Positions 33,899-43,348 of a DNA stretch of 64,000 nucleotides are shown here, one piece after another (within the stretch, counting starts at the first letter, position 1; the number at the start of each line of letters is the position of its first letter). The DNA lies in the NCBI GenBank assembly GCA_964345775.1, contig CAYFSO010000004.1, forward strand, positions 10,055-74,054. The letters run 5' to 3'. This stretch comes from M55B154 sp964345775 (GTDB lineage: Bacteria; Spirochaetota; UBA4802; UB4802). Both the position numbers and the translations under genes were made by a program. The notes under the pieces were generated by a model, which saw nothing but the letters and a program-made list of their open reading frames with translations, was not told where the DNA came from and made no database searches.

Positions 33899-36643
33899 CT
33901 ATGTTTTCAGCATACTGGTAATAATAAACTCCAGCCTGTATTTTTCTACAAAGAAAAGAGTGCTGCCCAGTTGTTTTTCTCTTTCTTCAAGATCGGTATA
34001 TGAAAGATCTCCCACACATGGGACAAACTCGATATTTGAACACATAAGATCTTTAAGCTTTTGCCCCACACTGTAAAATTCATTCATGGTCATAAATCCC
34101 GAGGAAATATCGTCGGGGAATGCGATATTATAAAAGGTCTCATCGCCCATATGCCTGGCTATCTGAACACGTAATGACTTGGACCTGGCGTAATTTGCCA
34201 GGTAATCTCCTCTCAGATTCTTTGACTCATCTTCAACCAGTACCTGCCCCCTCCTGTCTGTGCCAAGGCGTATACACCGTATTGTAGATACATCAATTTC
34301 TTCCTGTGCGCTGAAGGGCGCGATTCGTTTTCCCGTATTTACGCAGAAACCGTAAAGGTAGATCAGGAATTCCCGTTTCATTATTGCAGGCTTAAAAAAA
34401 GTAAACAGGTTTCCCTTCTCATTTATAACATATATTATTAACTGCTTCCCCGCCTCTTCATATGCGATAGTAACGGCCGCACCCCTGCTGTTTTCATATA
34501 TTGCCTGAAGTTTTTTTATTGAGGGATTCTCGCCAAAGAACATGTAACTGATCCTGGCTGCAGGCTTCAGTGTCAACGTGGCAAGCATCTTTACCAGGCT
34601 GTCATGCACATTAACGGACACGGTGTCCCTGTTTCTTGTGATAATAAATATTTTATCTTCCAGCATTGTCACAAAACGGGCTGCCTCTTTCTCACTTGAA
34701 TGAACAATAAAATTATAACTTTCCCGTAACATGCCTTCCACCTGCTTGAAGAACTTCTTATAAGGTGCAGGTGTATTGACAAGACAATATTCATCGTACG
34801 TTCTTTTCAACTGCATGGCATCGTTGAGAATAACGTGGAGGATTGTACCCATATCCGCGGCGTTCACGTATTTCTTTATATACGCTTCTCCCCAGCTCGT
34901 ATGATACACGTGGTATATTGAATCAACATGCTCTGCATCCTCATTGTTGAAGTTAATGATAACCGCGTTCAGCAATGTAAAGGCAGGACGCTGCAGGTAT
35001 TCGTTCTTTATTACACTGCGTTCACCGGTAAAGAAATCGGAAAGGGGGTTCAACAGTTCTACTACAAGATTCTGGTTTACCCGTATGTACCCTGACTGTA
35101 TGTTAATCCTGGTATACTGGCTATCGTATATCTGGTTGAATACCGCCCATACCAGCAGGCGTACAAGATCGTTTTCCTTGTTCAAAGTAATAGTTCGGAA
35201 TACGTTTTTTTCACTCTTGTTCCTCTTGTACAGGCGCCATTCAACTTCCCTGATCCCTTCGCTTACCGGTTCGACGTAAAGGATTGGTTCTGAGGGGGCA
35301 TCTTTAAACGTAACAAGCCGTTCAACCTTGTCCCTTTCTATGGAAAAATGTGATTTTATCTTTCTGCTGAGAAGTTTAAAATCAGCCTCAGATATCTTCT
35401 CTTCAAGGTCGAGGGTCGCCATCTGGGAAGATATTTTCTGGTAACTCATCAGCATGAACTTTTTTACACTGTCCCAGAATGACGTTACCCTTTTAAATTC
35501 CCAGTTGTCAAAGTTGTCCATGTCCTCTATGGCCTTCAGGTCCCATTTCCATTCACGAATATAACGGGACATCACCGCCACCTTGTAGGGTATATTTTTC
35601 TTGTCCTTGATCCCCACGTATTTTGAAAGCTGCGGATCTATTTTCAGGTACAGGTTCTGCTTCAATATATCCAGCATTGAAGGTTCATCCAGCACATTAC
35701 TGTAGTACTTGTACACTTCCTCGAACATGAGGAGATACGCATCAACGATAGTATTATCAAGCTGATCCTGCAGCACATGCATCTTTACCTTCTGGCTGAG
35801 AAGAGGTGAATCCGTTTGTCCGAAAAGATATTTCTCAAGGACACCTATCTTTATAATTGACTTGAAAGGATTGCCAAGTGACTTGATGATCTGGAACAAT
35901 GCCGCACCCAGGAAGTCCTCTCTTGATATCTCGTGAAGGTTCCCAAGGTCCACGTAGGCATCCCTTTTCAGGTCGTCCGGAAGTTTCTCATAAAAACGCT
36001 CGTACTCATCGTCGGGAACGTAATTAGGGAGAACCCACCAGAAAGGGATTTTTCCCGCTATGAGTATGGAGCTCCTGAAAAATTCATCTTTCAACACAGC
36101 CCCTACCGTTGTGCCGAAAGCCTCTTCCTCGTCCTCCGCGAACACGTTCTTTTTCACGCTGTCAATATCATTGATGAAAAGGTGCACCGGCACCTGCAAT
36201 TCCGCGGAGGCCCATTCCTGTATGCCCTGGATTTTCCTGGTAAAAAGCCTGTACTGATCATTGCTTATGGTATTTCTGTGTATGCATACCCAGTAGTCCA
36301 GGTCAGATTTTTTATTGTACGCCACTGTTCCCACGCTGCCCATCACCGCAAACATTTTAACAAAGTCCTTTTCCGAGGTGTCCTCGATGGGAGCCCCGGA
36401 AAATTTGCTTCTTATAAATCTTCGTGTATCTTCGTCAGGCGAATAGTTTATCACCCCAATGGGCACGTCCCCTTCCACGTATCCGGGAAGTTTTTTGCTG
36501 TTCATACTCAGGAGATACGGGATGGTATTAATAATTCGACATACGGTTACATTCGGCAGCAATTGCTGGAAACGATCATATTTTATATTATTGAACCTGG
36601 AGAACTTCTGCCTGTTCTCCTCGATTATTTCCAAAAATTCCAT
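33899..36643 (-). CDS. Class I adenylate cyclase
   Basis: The enzyme makes cAMP from ATP. The 914-residue length is close to that of enterobacterial CyaA (about 850). The nucleotidyltransferase motif GSVGTVAYNKKSDLDYWVC (102-120) carries the metal-binding SDLDYW acidic pair of class I cyclases, and the region around 170-230 (VPHLFINDIDSV-like segment) also fits. The long C-terminal regulatory half has no domain I can name, and there is no sign of the crr-binding region known from E. coli. Class I cyclases are best known from gammaproteobacteria, so a spirochaete member is noteworthy but not unprecedented to my knowledge. The stop faces the coiled-coil gene convergently. Confidence 0.88.
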   Translation of the reverse strand: MEFLEIIEENRQKFSRFNNIKYDRFQQLLPNVTVCRIINTIPYLLSMNSKKLPGYVEGDVPIGVINYSPDEDTRRFIRSKFSGAPIEDTSEKDFVKMFAVMGSVGTVAYNKKSDLDYWVCIHRNTISNDQYRLFTRKIQGIQEWASAELQVPVHLFINDIDSVKKNVFAEDEEEAFGTTVGAVLKDEFFRSSILIAGKIPFWWVLPNYVPDDEYERFYEKLPDDLKRDAYVDLGNLHEISREDFLGAALFQIIKSLGNPFKSIIKIGVLEKYLFGQTDSPLLSQKVKMHVLQDQLDNTIVDAYLLMFEEVYKYYSNVLDEPSMLDILKQNLYLKIDPQLSKYVGIKDKKNIPYKVAVMSRYIREWKWDLKAIEDMDNFDNWEFKRVTSFWDSVKKFMLMSYQKISSQMATLDLEEKISEADFKLLSRKIKSHFSIERDKVERLVTFKDAPSEPILYVEPVSEGIREVEWRLYKRNKSEKNVFRTITLNKENDLVRLLVWAVFNQIYDSQYTRINIQSGYIRVNQNLVVELLNPLSDFFTGERSVIKNEYLQRPAFTLLNAVIINFNNEDAEHVDSIYHVYHTSWGEAYIKKYVNAADMGTILHVILNDAMQLKRTYDEYCLVNTPAPYKKFFKQVEGMLRESYNFIVHSSEKEAARFVTMLEDKIFIITRNRDTVSVNVHDSLVKMLATLTLKPAARISYMFFGENPSIKKLQAIYENSRGAAVTIAYEEAGKQLIIYVINEKGNLFTFFKPAIMKREFLIYLYGFCVNTGKRIAPFSAQEEIDVSTIRCIRLGTDRRGQVLVEDESKNLRGDYLANYARSKSLRVQIARHMGDETFYNIAFPDDISSGFMTMNEFYSVGQKLKDLMCSNIEFVPCVGDLSYTDLEEREKQLGSTLFFVEKYRLEFIITSMLKT

Positions 36644-36664
36644 ATACTTCCCGGCACCCTTTGC

Positions 36665-37705
36665 TTACGTTATCATTTCATTTTTTTCTGGCTTCATAGT
36701 GGATGACAACAGGGACAACATGGGATTTCCCATCAGGCTTTGCGGCCTCCCCGTGCTTTTCAGTGCGTAATCGGCCCTGTGAAATTCAGGGAAAAGCGAC
36801 TGTACCCGTTCGGGGGCAAACCTTCCAACCTGCCGACTGAATATTTTCTGCTTCCCGGGCGTAATTTTCAGCGCTTTGAAGATTTCACCATCGGAGATTC
36901 CCCTGCCTCTCATATCGTGATATTGTTCTATTCGTTCTGCCTGGTTAAAGAGCAGAGTTAACAGCAGCAGCTCGCTTATCCCCCTGTCGACTGCAGCTTC
37001 AAGCATCTCATATGCCCGCCTGTCATCAGAATAGAACAGGTCAATAAATTCAAATTCCGGACTTCCCGGCTGGCTTGTTGTAAAATTCTTTATATCTTCA
37101 GCTCCCGCTCTCCCGTTTATTGAGGCATACATTAACTGGTCAAGTACACTGTCAACTTTTCGTGTATCACTGCCTACCATTTCAAAAAGCATTTCGGGAA
37201 CGTTTTCTTCCAGTTCAAAACCCCTTTCCTTCGCACCACGATTAATATAGCCGATAATATCGGATTCAAAATACTTCCAGAAATGATATACCTGGATATT
37301 ACCGGAAATCTCCCTTGATACCAGGGAGGGTAAGCGGTTGTCATCATTAGTAAGCACAACCAGTGTTTCCGGCGGAATATTTGTCACCATTTCACGCATA
37401 AGCATTTTATTTTCAGTAGTGACCTGCAACCTGTTGATACTGTATAGTACCACCAGGCTTTTGGTACTGAACATTGAAGTGGATACTATAGATCCAACCG
37501 CGCGCTTAAGATCATCCTCGGCATGAAACCTCTGAAGATCCCATGATTCACGCTCGGCCGTTCCAAAATGAAGACGCCCTATTGATGCTATGGCCCTGTC
37601 CTTCTCCCCTTCTTCTTCACCTATGAAGCAGTAAATTTTGTGCAGCTCCTTCTTCTCAAGTTCCCGGTTAAGCTGTTTCCATGTTGGATACTTTGTATAT
37701 GCCAT
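36665..37705 (-). CDS. holA: DNA polymerase III subunit delta
   Basis: HolA is the clamp-loader delta subunit, which opens the beta clamp. The 346-residue length is normal. The N-terminus (ELHKIYCFIGEEEGEKDRAIASI, about residues 20-42) matches the usual start of the delta AAA-like domain, although the P-loop is not functional in this subunit. Characteristic segments are FSTKSLVVLYSINRL near 78, a conserved LLLLTLLFNQAERI in the C-terminal domain, and ending helices. It lies between the adenylate cyclase gene and lptE, with a 3-base gap to lptE upstream, repeating the E. coli lptE-holA order. Confidence 0.9.
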   Translation of the reverse strand: MAYTKYPTWKQLNRELEKKELHKIYCFIGEEEGEKDRAIASIGRLHFGTAERESWDLQRFHAEDDLKRAVGSIVSTSMFSTKSLVVLYSINRLQVTTENKMLMREMVTNIPPETLVVLTNDDNRLPSLVSREISGNIQVYHFWKYFESDIIGYINRGAKERGFELEENVPEMLFEMVGSDTRKVDSVLDQLMYASINGRAGAEDIKNFTTSQPGSPEFEFIDLFYSDDRRAYEMLEAAVDRGISELLLLTLLFNQAERIEQYHDMRGRGISDGEIFKALKITPGKQKIFSRQVGRFAPERVQSLFPEFHRADYALKSTGRPQSLMGNPMLSLLSSTMKPEKNEMIT

Positions 37706-37708
37706 GTA

Positions 37709-38311
37709 TCACTTCTTTCCTTTTTCAATTGATGTCTGCAATTCGGTGTACCATCCACGGATGGTTTGAACCTTTATCCTTTCAGCCAGTTGGTTTAATA
37801 CTGCCGTGCGAACCTCCACTTCAGAGGTTATTGGCGGGCGGATATCCGAGAATACCCGGAATGCCTGAACAGCCCGGTTCCTGAAAATCAGTTTTCCTGT
37901 TATGGTCTCTGATAGTGTAACATGGGCCACAACACGCAATCTTTTTTTTACCACGCGGCCAAATTCATCATATTGAATATGCTGCACCTGGTAATCACTC
38001 ATTTTCCCTGTCAGCAGCAACTGTGGCTGCTGATCCTTTGCAACAACAGCAAGCCGACCGTCAATACTTATCCTCTCGCGTACCCTGCTGGTAAGATACT
38101 CTTCTATATCTTCTATCGTGGTCATGTTCTGAAAAGGCGGGATGGCTATCCTGTTGGCATCACGCGGCACAACCGGTTCACCATTCATCCCGGATACAAT
38201 TTTACCCACCGTCCCTCCTTTTCTTTCTGTTTCCATGATGGAACATGAAATACTTATGAAGAACATGATGGGCAATAGCAGAAGTACCAGTATATTGCTG
38301 ACATTTCTCAT
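37709..38311 (-). CDS. lptE: LPS-assembly lipoprotein LptE
   Basis: LptE plugs the LptD barrel that places lipopolysaccharide on the cell surface. The 200-residue protein has a lipoprotein signal with lipobox SISC (Cys23). Typical family features are RIAIPPFQNMTTIEDIEEYLTSRV near 54-77, the LLLTGKMSDYQVQHIQYDEFG segment near 99-119, and the RLRVVAHVTLSETITGKLIF strand pair. The lptE-holA order is conserved with E. coli, which supports the call. Its presence implies an LPS outer membrane and argues against a Borrelia- or Treponema-like envelope. Confidence 0.87.
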   Translation of the reverse strand: MRNVSNILVLLLLPIMFFISISCSIMETERKGGTVGKIVSGMNGEPVVPRDANRIAIPPFQNMTTIEDIEEYLTSRVRERISIDGRLAVVAKDQQPQLLLTGKMSDYQVQHIQYDEFGRVVKKRLRVVAHVTLSETITGKLIFRNRAVQAFRVFSDIRPPITSEVEVRTAVLNQLAERIKVQTIRGWYTELQTSIEKGKK

Positions 38312-38424
38312 TGTCGTACCAGATTTTTTTGCTCAATTTTTCAGACAGTAAGGCCGAAGATAATGGTATATCATTTTACACTCCAGGGTCTTCCTTTTAC
38401 ACAACGGCACAGTGCAAATGGAAG

Positions 38425-38463
38425 GCCCTTTGTAAGGGCGGGATTAATAATCCCGCCTTTTTT
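38425..38463. other. Overlapping hairpins between lptE and the amylase-synthase gene
   Basis: Two competing hairpins overlap: GCCCTT-tgt-AAGGGC (38425-38439) and GGCGGGATT-aat-AATCCCGCC (38437-38457), the latter followed by a T run on the plus strand. No plus-strand gene ends here. On the minus strand the T tail is missing, so a terminator role for the long minus-strand gene is uncertain. Confidence 0.5.
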
Positions 38464-38464
38464 A

Positions 38465-41400
38465 TTAATCAATTATCCTTATGATCTCTTTAAAGGAATA
38501 CATTGTTTCCAGGTACTGTCTTGCGGGTGTATCCCAGTAGTACACCGAGTTCTCCGCATTCTCACGTGCCGCATATATGGTATCTTCATGAGCATACCTG
38601 AAAAAATTCATGCAGCGTTCCATGGCATCATAGAATGACCAGGAGGTAAAATCAGAGAAAAGAAAACCATTCCCTTTAACTTCTCCCTTTTTCTCTCGTA
38701 TGGGGAAAACCGTGTCCCTGAGTCCTCCAGTTGCCCTTGCAACCACAAGGCATCCACATGCAAAAGCTTCAAGCTGTGATATGCCTCCGGGCTCGTTCAT
38801 CGATGGCATGAGAAATACGTCAGAAGAAAGAAGAGGTATACTTACATCCTGGAATCCCATGTTTACCGATACGTGTTCGGTATGGGAACTGTTCAGCTGC
38901 ATCAAACCATCGGCTATCTTGTATCCATTGTCATCTCCGGACGCGACCGACCCTCCGATTATACCCTGGAAACCGAGGCTATTGAATACACCCTCCGATT
39001 CCTCAAGCAGCAACTGGAAGCCCTTCTGTTCCGCCACCCGGTGTATCATGCAGAAAAGTACTTTATCAGGATCAACGGTAAAGCCGCGCTGTACCTGCAT
39101 GAGAACCTTGTTGCGGACCCTGGTTACCATCTTTCGTCTTTTCTCATCCTTTATTGCATCACAGGCGTATGGTCCCTCGAGGACCTCGGGGTACCGCTCC
39201 TGTAACGTGCTTTTCAAGCTGTCATTTTTCTTTAGCAGCTTTTGAAATTCCGGATACCATTCATCCACGAAACCCGAGTCATCAAACCTTTTCTGTACCC
39301 GTTCCCCGAAATCATTCCCTATGGCATTGCTGATGCCGATCACGTTACGAAGAATGTGCTCCAGCCCGTCACAGGCTATTTCTATCTGTTTCGCGTAAGA
39401 GGGACTCACTGTCACCGTGTTATCGGCAAACCGCACTCCTGCAGCCATGCAGTTCAGCTTTTCATGGTGAACAGTATCCTCGAACTCGTACCCGCGCCAG
39501 CCCGGCAGATTGAAAAGGCTGAAAAGGTCTTTCCCCCCTTCCTTCCTGTGATACGAATCAAAATACTGCCAGCCCCCGTTGTGAATGATATGCATAAAGG
39601 TTGTACGCGCAAAATTGGGATTGGAACTATACAGGGGATCACTTCTTACGATACCGTTAAAAATCCCAACATATGCATCATTGGTAAAGGTAAACAGCGG
39701 GTCAAGTCCAAAACTGCAGATAACCTCCGCGCATGCCCTTGAGAAAGCCACCCGCCTTCTCAGTTTCTCTTCGGAGGTGTATCCCCAGTACAGGCCATCG
39801 AAAAATTCATGGTGGTCAAGCAGGTAATAATGAACACCTTCCACCAGGGCATAATGAACCCCTGCCTCGTACTGTACATCTTCAATCATGAAGCTCACGG
39901 TTCTCCCCGTGTACTCGGCGCCGCAGGTCTCCATGGCCTTCTGCATCTTTGCAACAGCCTTGGAATCACCATGACGGTACATGGGTGTAATGACATACAC
40001 CTCTTCATCCATTCTGGCCATTTCCCTGGGAAGCTCATACACAACATTTGCCAGTCCACCACTCTTTGAGAATGGCTCGGCTTCCGCCGACATGAACACA
40101 ATGGAGCCGCGGCTGTTATGTGCGAGGAGTCCTTTACCCAGCTCGGCCGCCCTCGGGTCCTTGTGGCCGGAGAGTTTCTCTATGTAATCAAGCACCCTGG
40201 CACCTGGCAGGATGTTTGATCGGTACATGTGGAACAATATCCGTTTTAATCCCACTTCCAGAAAATTTCTATGCTCATCCCAGAAAAGAGGCAACATGTT
40301 ACTGCGAATAAATTTTTCAAATTGTCCGTAAGATCCACTGTTTAATGACAACTGTTGAAAAGCAAAATATGAAGAGAAACTCTCAATATTGCTGGCCGTG
40401 CAAAGTCTGAAAAAGGAATCCATCAGGAATTCGCTGTAAAGCTCCTCCCTGCCGTCTACGGGCTCAAGGCGCAGCAACTTTACCCTGTCGGTGTACGATA
40501 CTATGGTGTGGATCTTACATACCCGAAGCTCTTCGCCGGTATAATAGCTGTAATGCCCGGTAATGGGAGAATATATCGGATCGGTAACCCTGTAATACCG
40601 GGTATCATCCAGCGGTATACCCGGATTATCAAACTGCAGCGATATGTTCTGGCTGCTGTCAGCAAAATTGAAAGCCCCTATCCATATACTTTCGGCTGTA
40701 AATTTCATGGCCGCGGCAACCATGTTATTATTGGCCCAGATAAGGTATCCCCGTCCTTTGTTCTCCCTGTGAAATGTATACCATGAACGGTAAAAAGTCT
40801 CAAGGCTTCGATTGGAGGCATACTCGAACTGGTTCCAGTTCACGTAAATGTTATCAAGATACACCTTCCAGCCTTCGCCTTCAGCACTGCCCTCGTAATC
40901 CATTATCATGTTATTCATAAAGGAGGTAAGCGCAACCGCCGCCCGCAGGCCCCGGTGCCCGAAAACACTGAGTGCCCTGTGCTCATCGTGGTTACCAAGG
41001 ACCCCCAGCAGTTCTGTTCCAGTTGGTAATGCTCCCGGAAAGTAGTTGTCGTATATATGGTATACTTCTCTCACGTCCGTTTTGTCGCGAATGATATTCT
41101 CACATATCTTGTAAAGGGCCGAATTATAGGGGATGATCCCGTTCCTTGCGAGGTACCGTTCGTGTCCCCAGTAGCATTCCGCCAGGTGCACAAAATACTT
41201 TTTACCCACCTGCCGAACCTTGCGCTCGATATTCAGCATGAGGTAATAGTGAAAGGGTATGGAAATTGCATCACGACACGCCGAATCGAAGTAGCCGGTG
41301 GTAAGGAAATGTCCATCCTCCCTGTCATTTACGATGATATTACCTTCTACCATTGATTCATGGGTCCTGTGCTCGTTGTAAATCCGTGGGAAATTATTCT

Positions 41401-43339
41401 TTTTCATCATTATAGGAACGGCGTGTGCCGAATCAAACCTGATCCCGTCGATATCGTATTTTTCGATCAAGGTAAGCACCGACTGGACAAGCCATTCCCA
41501 TATCTCAAGCTTACGGTAATTTAAAAGCTTGCCATCGTCCCAGCTTCCATACCTCCCGTCGGTAGACGCCCGTACCACCAGGTTACCATTCGGGTCGTAA
41601 CACTGTACCGCCAGGTCGTCACTTATCTCCTGGCTTTTCCTGTTCAAGTGGGGCACCACGTCAACAATGACCTTGATATCTTTATTATGTGCCTCCTCAA
41701 CAAGCTCCATGAACTCCTTCTCGCCGCCAAGGAAGTCTTCAATCTCTACCAGGCTCATGGGTGAGAAGGGTGAAGGCGAGGTTGCTGAAGGGTCCCAGTT
41801 CTCGTAATTGCTGCCCCGCTTCTGCACGCCAAGCAGGTAGATGGCAGTGATCTGGTACCTTTTTTTCAGGTCATCAAGATGGGCAGTGATATCCGAAAAG
41901 CGGCCCAGCCGTATCACCTCGCCGTTTTCATTGTACACGAGCCCCGGATGTCCTTTCTCGTCCATCCAGTATATGCGGGTATGCCCATGTATATCCGGGA
42001 ATATCTCAAGGACGATCTCCCCCCTGATATCGGGCAACACGTTTACCCTTCCGCTGCATCCATGCTCATCGATCCAGTCAGAGAATTTTCTTTTTTTCCG
42101 GTATACCAGGTAATCATGGTGCCCGGGTTCTTCAAATTTTACCTTAACGGTATACTGTTCCCGCTCTGGATCGTATTCAAGATCATAATCATCGTATTGT
42201 ATATCTTCTTCAAGCAGAAGTGTTTCCGTGGTAGCATTCCTGTAAATACGCAGGAAGTAGTTTCCTTTTTTTTCGGGTAATATGAACTTGAAAGTATTTG
42301 TATCGCCGCTCTTTATGTTTATAAAGGTAGTGGCAAGCGGGGCGTCAAACTCCTTGAGCGAAAACAGCCTTTCAAGAAGGTAATTGGCCCTGTCCCGTAT
42401 CTCGTGAAAATCATGACCCGAGGCAGCCACAAGCAATCGCACAATTTCACGCAGGGAATCCCGGTCATCCCCCTTCTTGTAACGCCGGGCCAGCCTTTCA
42501 AGCGAAGCTATTGCCTTCAGGTTGGTTTCATAATCAAAATTCAGCGGATCCCGTTCTAACCTGCTGTCAAGCATGCGAAGATACGTCTGCCTGTTCCTGT
42601 CGGTAAAACGCCGGGTCTTTTTCCTTGCGGGGACCTCCCGGTATTCCACCTGGTCAAATGAACTGATCCGAATCACTTCATCCAGAAGGTGGTTGAGCGC
42701 GGAGGACACATCGGGAGTTGCGACTTCAATGTGCGAATACCCGGTTTCAATGGCACGCTCCTCTATGCGAAGCAGCCATATAAAGGTCTCGAAAAAAGCA
42801 TCCTCATCCTTCTTTTCCTCGAAGGAGAGTGCTTCGAATATATTCAGCCCAAGATAAATGGATGGGATCTCAGCCCAGGGAGGGCCCTGTCCAACGTGGG
42901 AAAGGACCGTGGTTTCATTTGATACATGGTAAATGGTTGGCAATCCGGAGGTTTCTTTAACGATGACAAAACGCCTGGTTTCAAGGCTTTTGAAATCATA
43001 CCTGGCAACAGCCCTGTGCACCCATGCAACGGCATCAAACAGTCGTCGCGTGAGCCGGACATCACTTGCCACCCTGTTCCTGGCCTGCTGATCATCCGCG
43101 AAAAGCGTATCCAGGATATCGTTTCGTATACGAGTAAATGCTTCTGTATACGACGCGGGATCACCACCCTGTCTCAAACCAAATATAACAGAACGGTCAA
43201 CGAAAAAAGGAAAGGCCCTGTTTTCGTTGAAAGATCTTGCGATTTCTTCTTTTACCCGGGAATCTGTTATCAGGTTTTCATCTTTTAAATTATACCTGCA
43301 AAGGCTGCTTAATGACGTAACCGATTTATCAGTGCTCAT
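38465..43339 (-). CDS. Large fusion of an alpha-amylase-like GH13 domain and a GT5 glycogen synthase
   Basis: The 1624-residue protein joins two carbohydrate-active enzymes. Residues 1-340 are helical and unassigned, then a beta-rich module (about 340-440). The GH13 domain (about 440-900) has DVVPHLN (560-566), nucleophile Asp636 in DGIRFDSAH, likely acid/base Glu721 in FVHLAECYWG, and Asp785 in GNHDEH. The C-terminal GT5 domain (1076-1624) has the ADP-glucose loop KSGGLANV (1092-1099) and the E-x7-E motif in EPGGISQLEA (1516-1525). The layout resembles fungal alpha-1,3-glucan synthase (GH13 then GT5) but lacks signal and membrane segments. A soluble glycogen- or glucan-remodelling synthase is the best guess. 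AAGGGGGT precedes the ATG. Confidence 0.9.
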   Translation of the reverse strand: MSTDKSVTSLSSLCRYNLKDENLITDSRVKEEIARSFNENRAFPFFVDRSVIFGLRQGGDPASYTEAFTRIRNDILDTLFADDQQARNRVASDVRLTRRLFDAVAWVHRAVARYDFKSLETRRFVIVKETSGLPTIYHVSNETTVLSHVGQGPPWAEIPSIYLGLNIFEALSFEEKKDEDAFFETFIWLLRIEERAIETGYSHIEVATPDVSSALNHLLDEVIRISSFDQVEYREVPARKKTRRFTDRNRQTYLRMLDSRLERDPLNFDYETNLKAIASLERLARRYKKGDDRDSLREIVRLLVAASGHDFHEIRDRANYLLERLFSLKEFDAPLATTFINIKSGDTNTFKFILPEKKGNYFLRIYRNATTETLLLEEDIQYDDYDLEYDPEREQYTVKVKFEEPGHHDYLVYRKKRKFSDWIDEHGCSGRVNVLPDIRGEIVLEIFPDIHGHTRIYWMDEKGHPGLVYNENGEVIRLGRFSDITAHLDDLKKRYQITAIYLLGVQKRGSNYENWDPSATSPSPFSPMSLVEIEDFLGGEKEFMELVEEAHNKDIKVIVDVVPHLNRKSQEISDDLAVQCYDPNGNLVVRASTDGRYGSWDDGKLLNYRKLEIWEWLVQSVLTLIEKYDIDGIRFDSAHAVPIMMKKNNFPRIYNEHRTHESMVEGNIIVNDREDGHFLTTGYFDSACRDAISIPFHYYLMLNIERKVRQVGKKYFVHLAECYWGHERYLARNGIIPYNSALYKICENIIRDKTDVREVYHIYDNYFPGALPTGTELLGVLGNHDEHRALSVFGHRGLRAAVALTSFMNNMIMDYEGSAEGEGWKVYLDNIYVNWNQFEYASNRSLETFYRSWYTFHRENKGRGYLIWANNNMVAAAMKFTAESIWIGAFNFADSSQNISLQFDNPGIPLDDTRYYRVTDPIYSPITGHYSYYTGEELRVCKIHTIVSYTDRVKLLRLEPVDGREELYSEFLMDSFFRLCTASNIESFSSYFAFQQLSLNSGSYGQFEKFIRSNMLPLFWDEHRNFLEVGLKRILFHMYRSNILPGARVLDYIEKLSGHKDPRAAELGKGLLAHNSRGSIVFMSAEAEPFSKSGGLANVVYELPREMARMDEEVYVITPMYRHGDSKAVAKMQKAMETCGAEYTGRTVSFMIEDVQYEAGVHYALVEGVHYYLLDHHEFFDGLYWGYTSEEKLRRRVAFSRACAEVICSFGLDPLFTFTNDAYVGIFNGIVRSDPLYSSNPNFARTTFMHIIHNGGWQYFDSYHRKEGGKDLFSLFNLPGWRGYEFEDTVHHEKLNCMAAGVRFADNTVTVSPSYAKQIEIACDGLEHILRNVIGISNAIGNDFGERVQKRFDDSGFVDEWYPEFQKLLKKNDSLKSTLQERYPEVLEGPYACDAIKDEKRRKMVTRVRNKVLMQVQRGFTVDPDKVLFCMIHRVAEQKGFQLLLEESEGVFNSLGFQGIIGGSVASGDDNGYKIADGLMQLNSSHTEHVSVNMGFQDVSIPLLSSDVFLMPSMNEPGGISQLEAFACGCLVVARATGGLRDTVFPIREKKGEVKGNGFLFSDFTSWSFYDAMERCMNFFRYAHEDTIYAARENAENSVYYWDTPARQYLETMYSFKEIIRIID

Positions 43340-43348
43340 ATACCCCCT

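Noticed and set aside
35933..36706. A 257-codon open frame on the plus strand
   Set aside because: Antisense to the class I adenylate cyclase gene; no independent support.
38425..38463. A plus-strand intrinsic terminator
   Set aside because: The hairpin and T run look right, but no plus-strand gene ends upstream of it; reported only as a hairpin.
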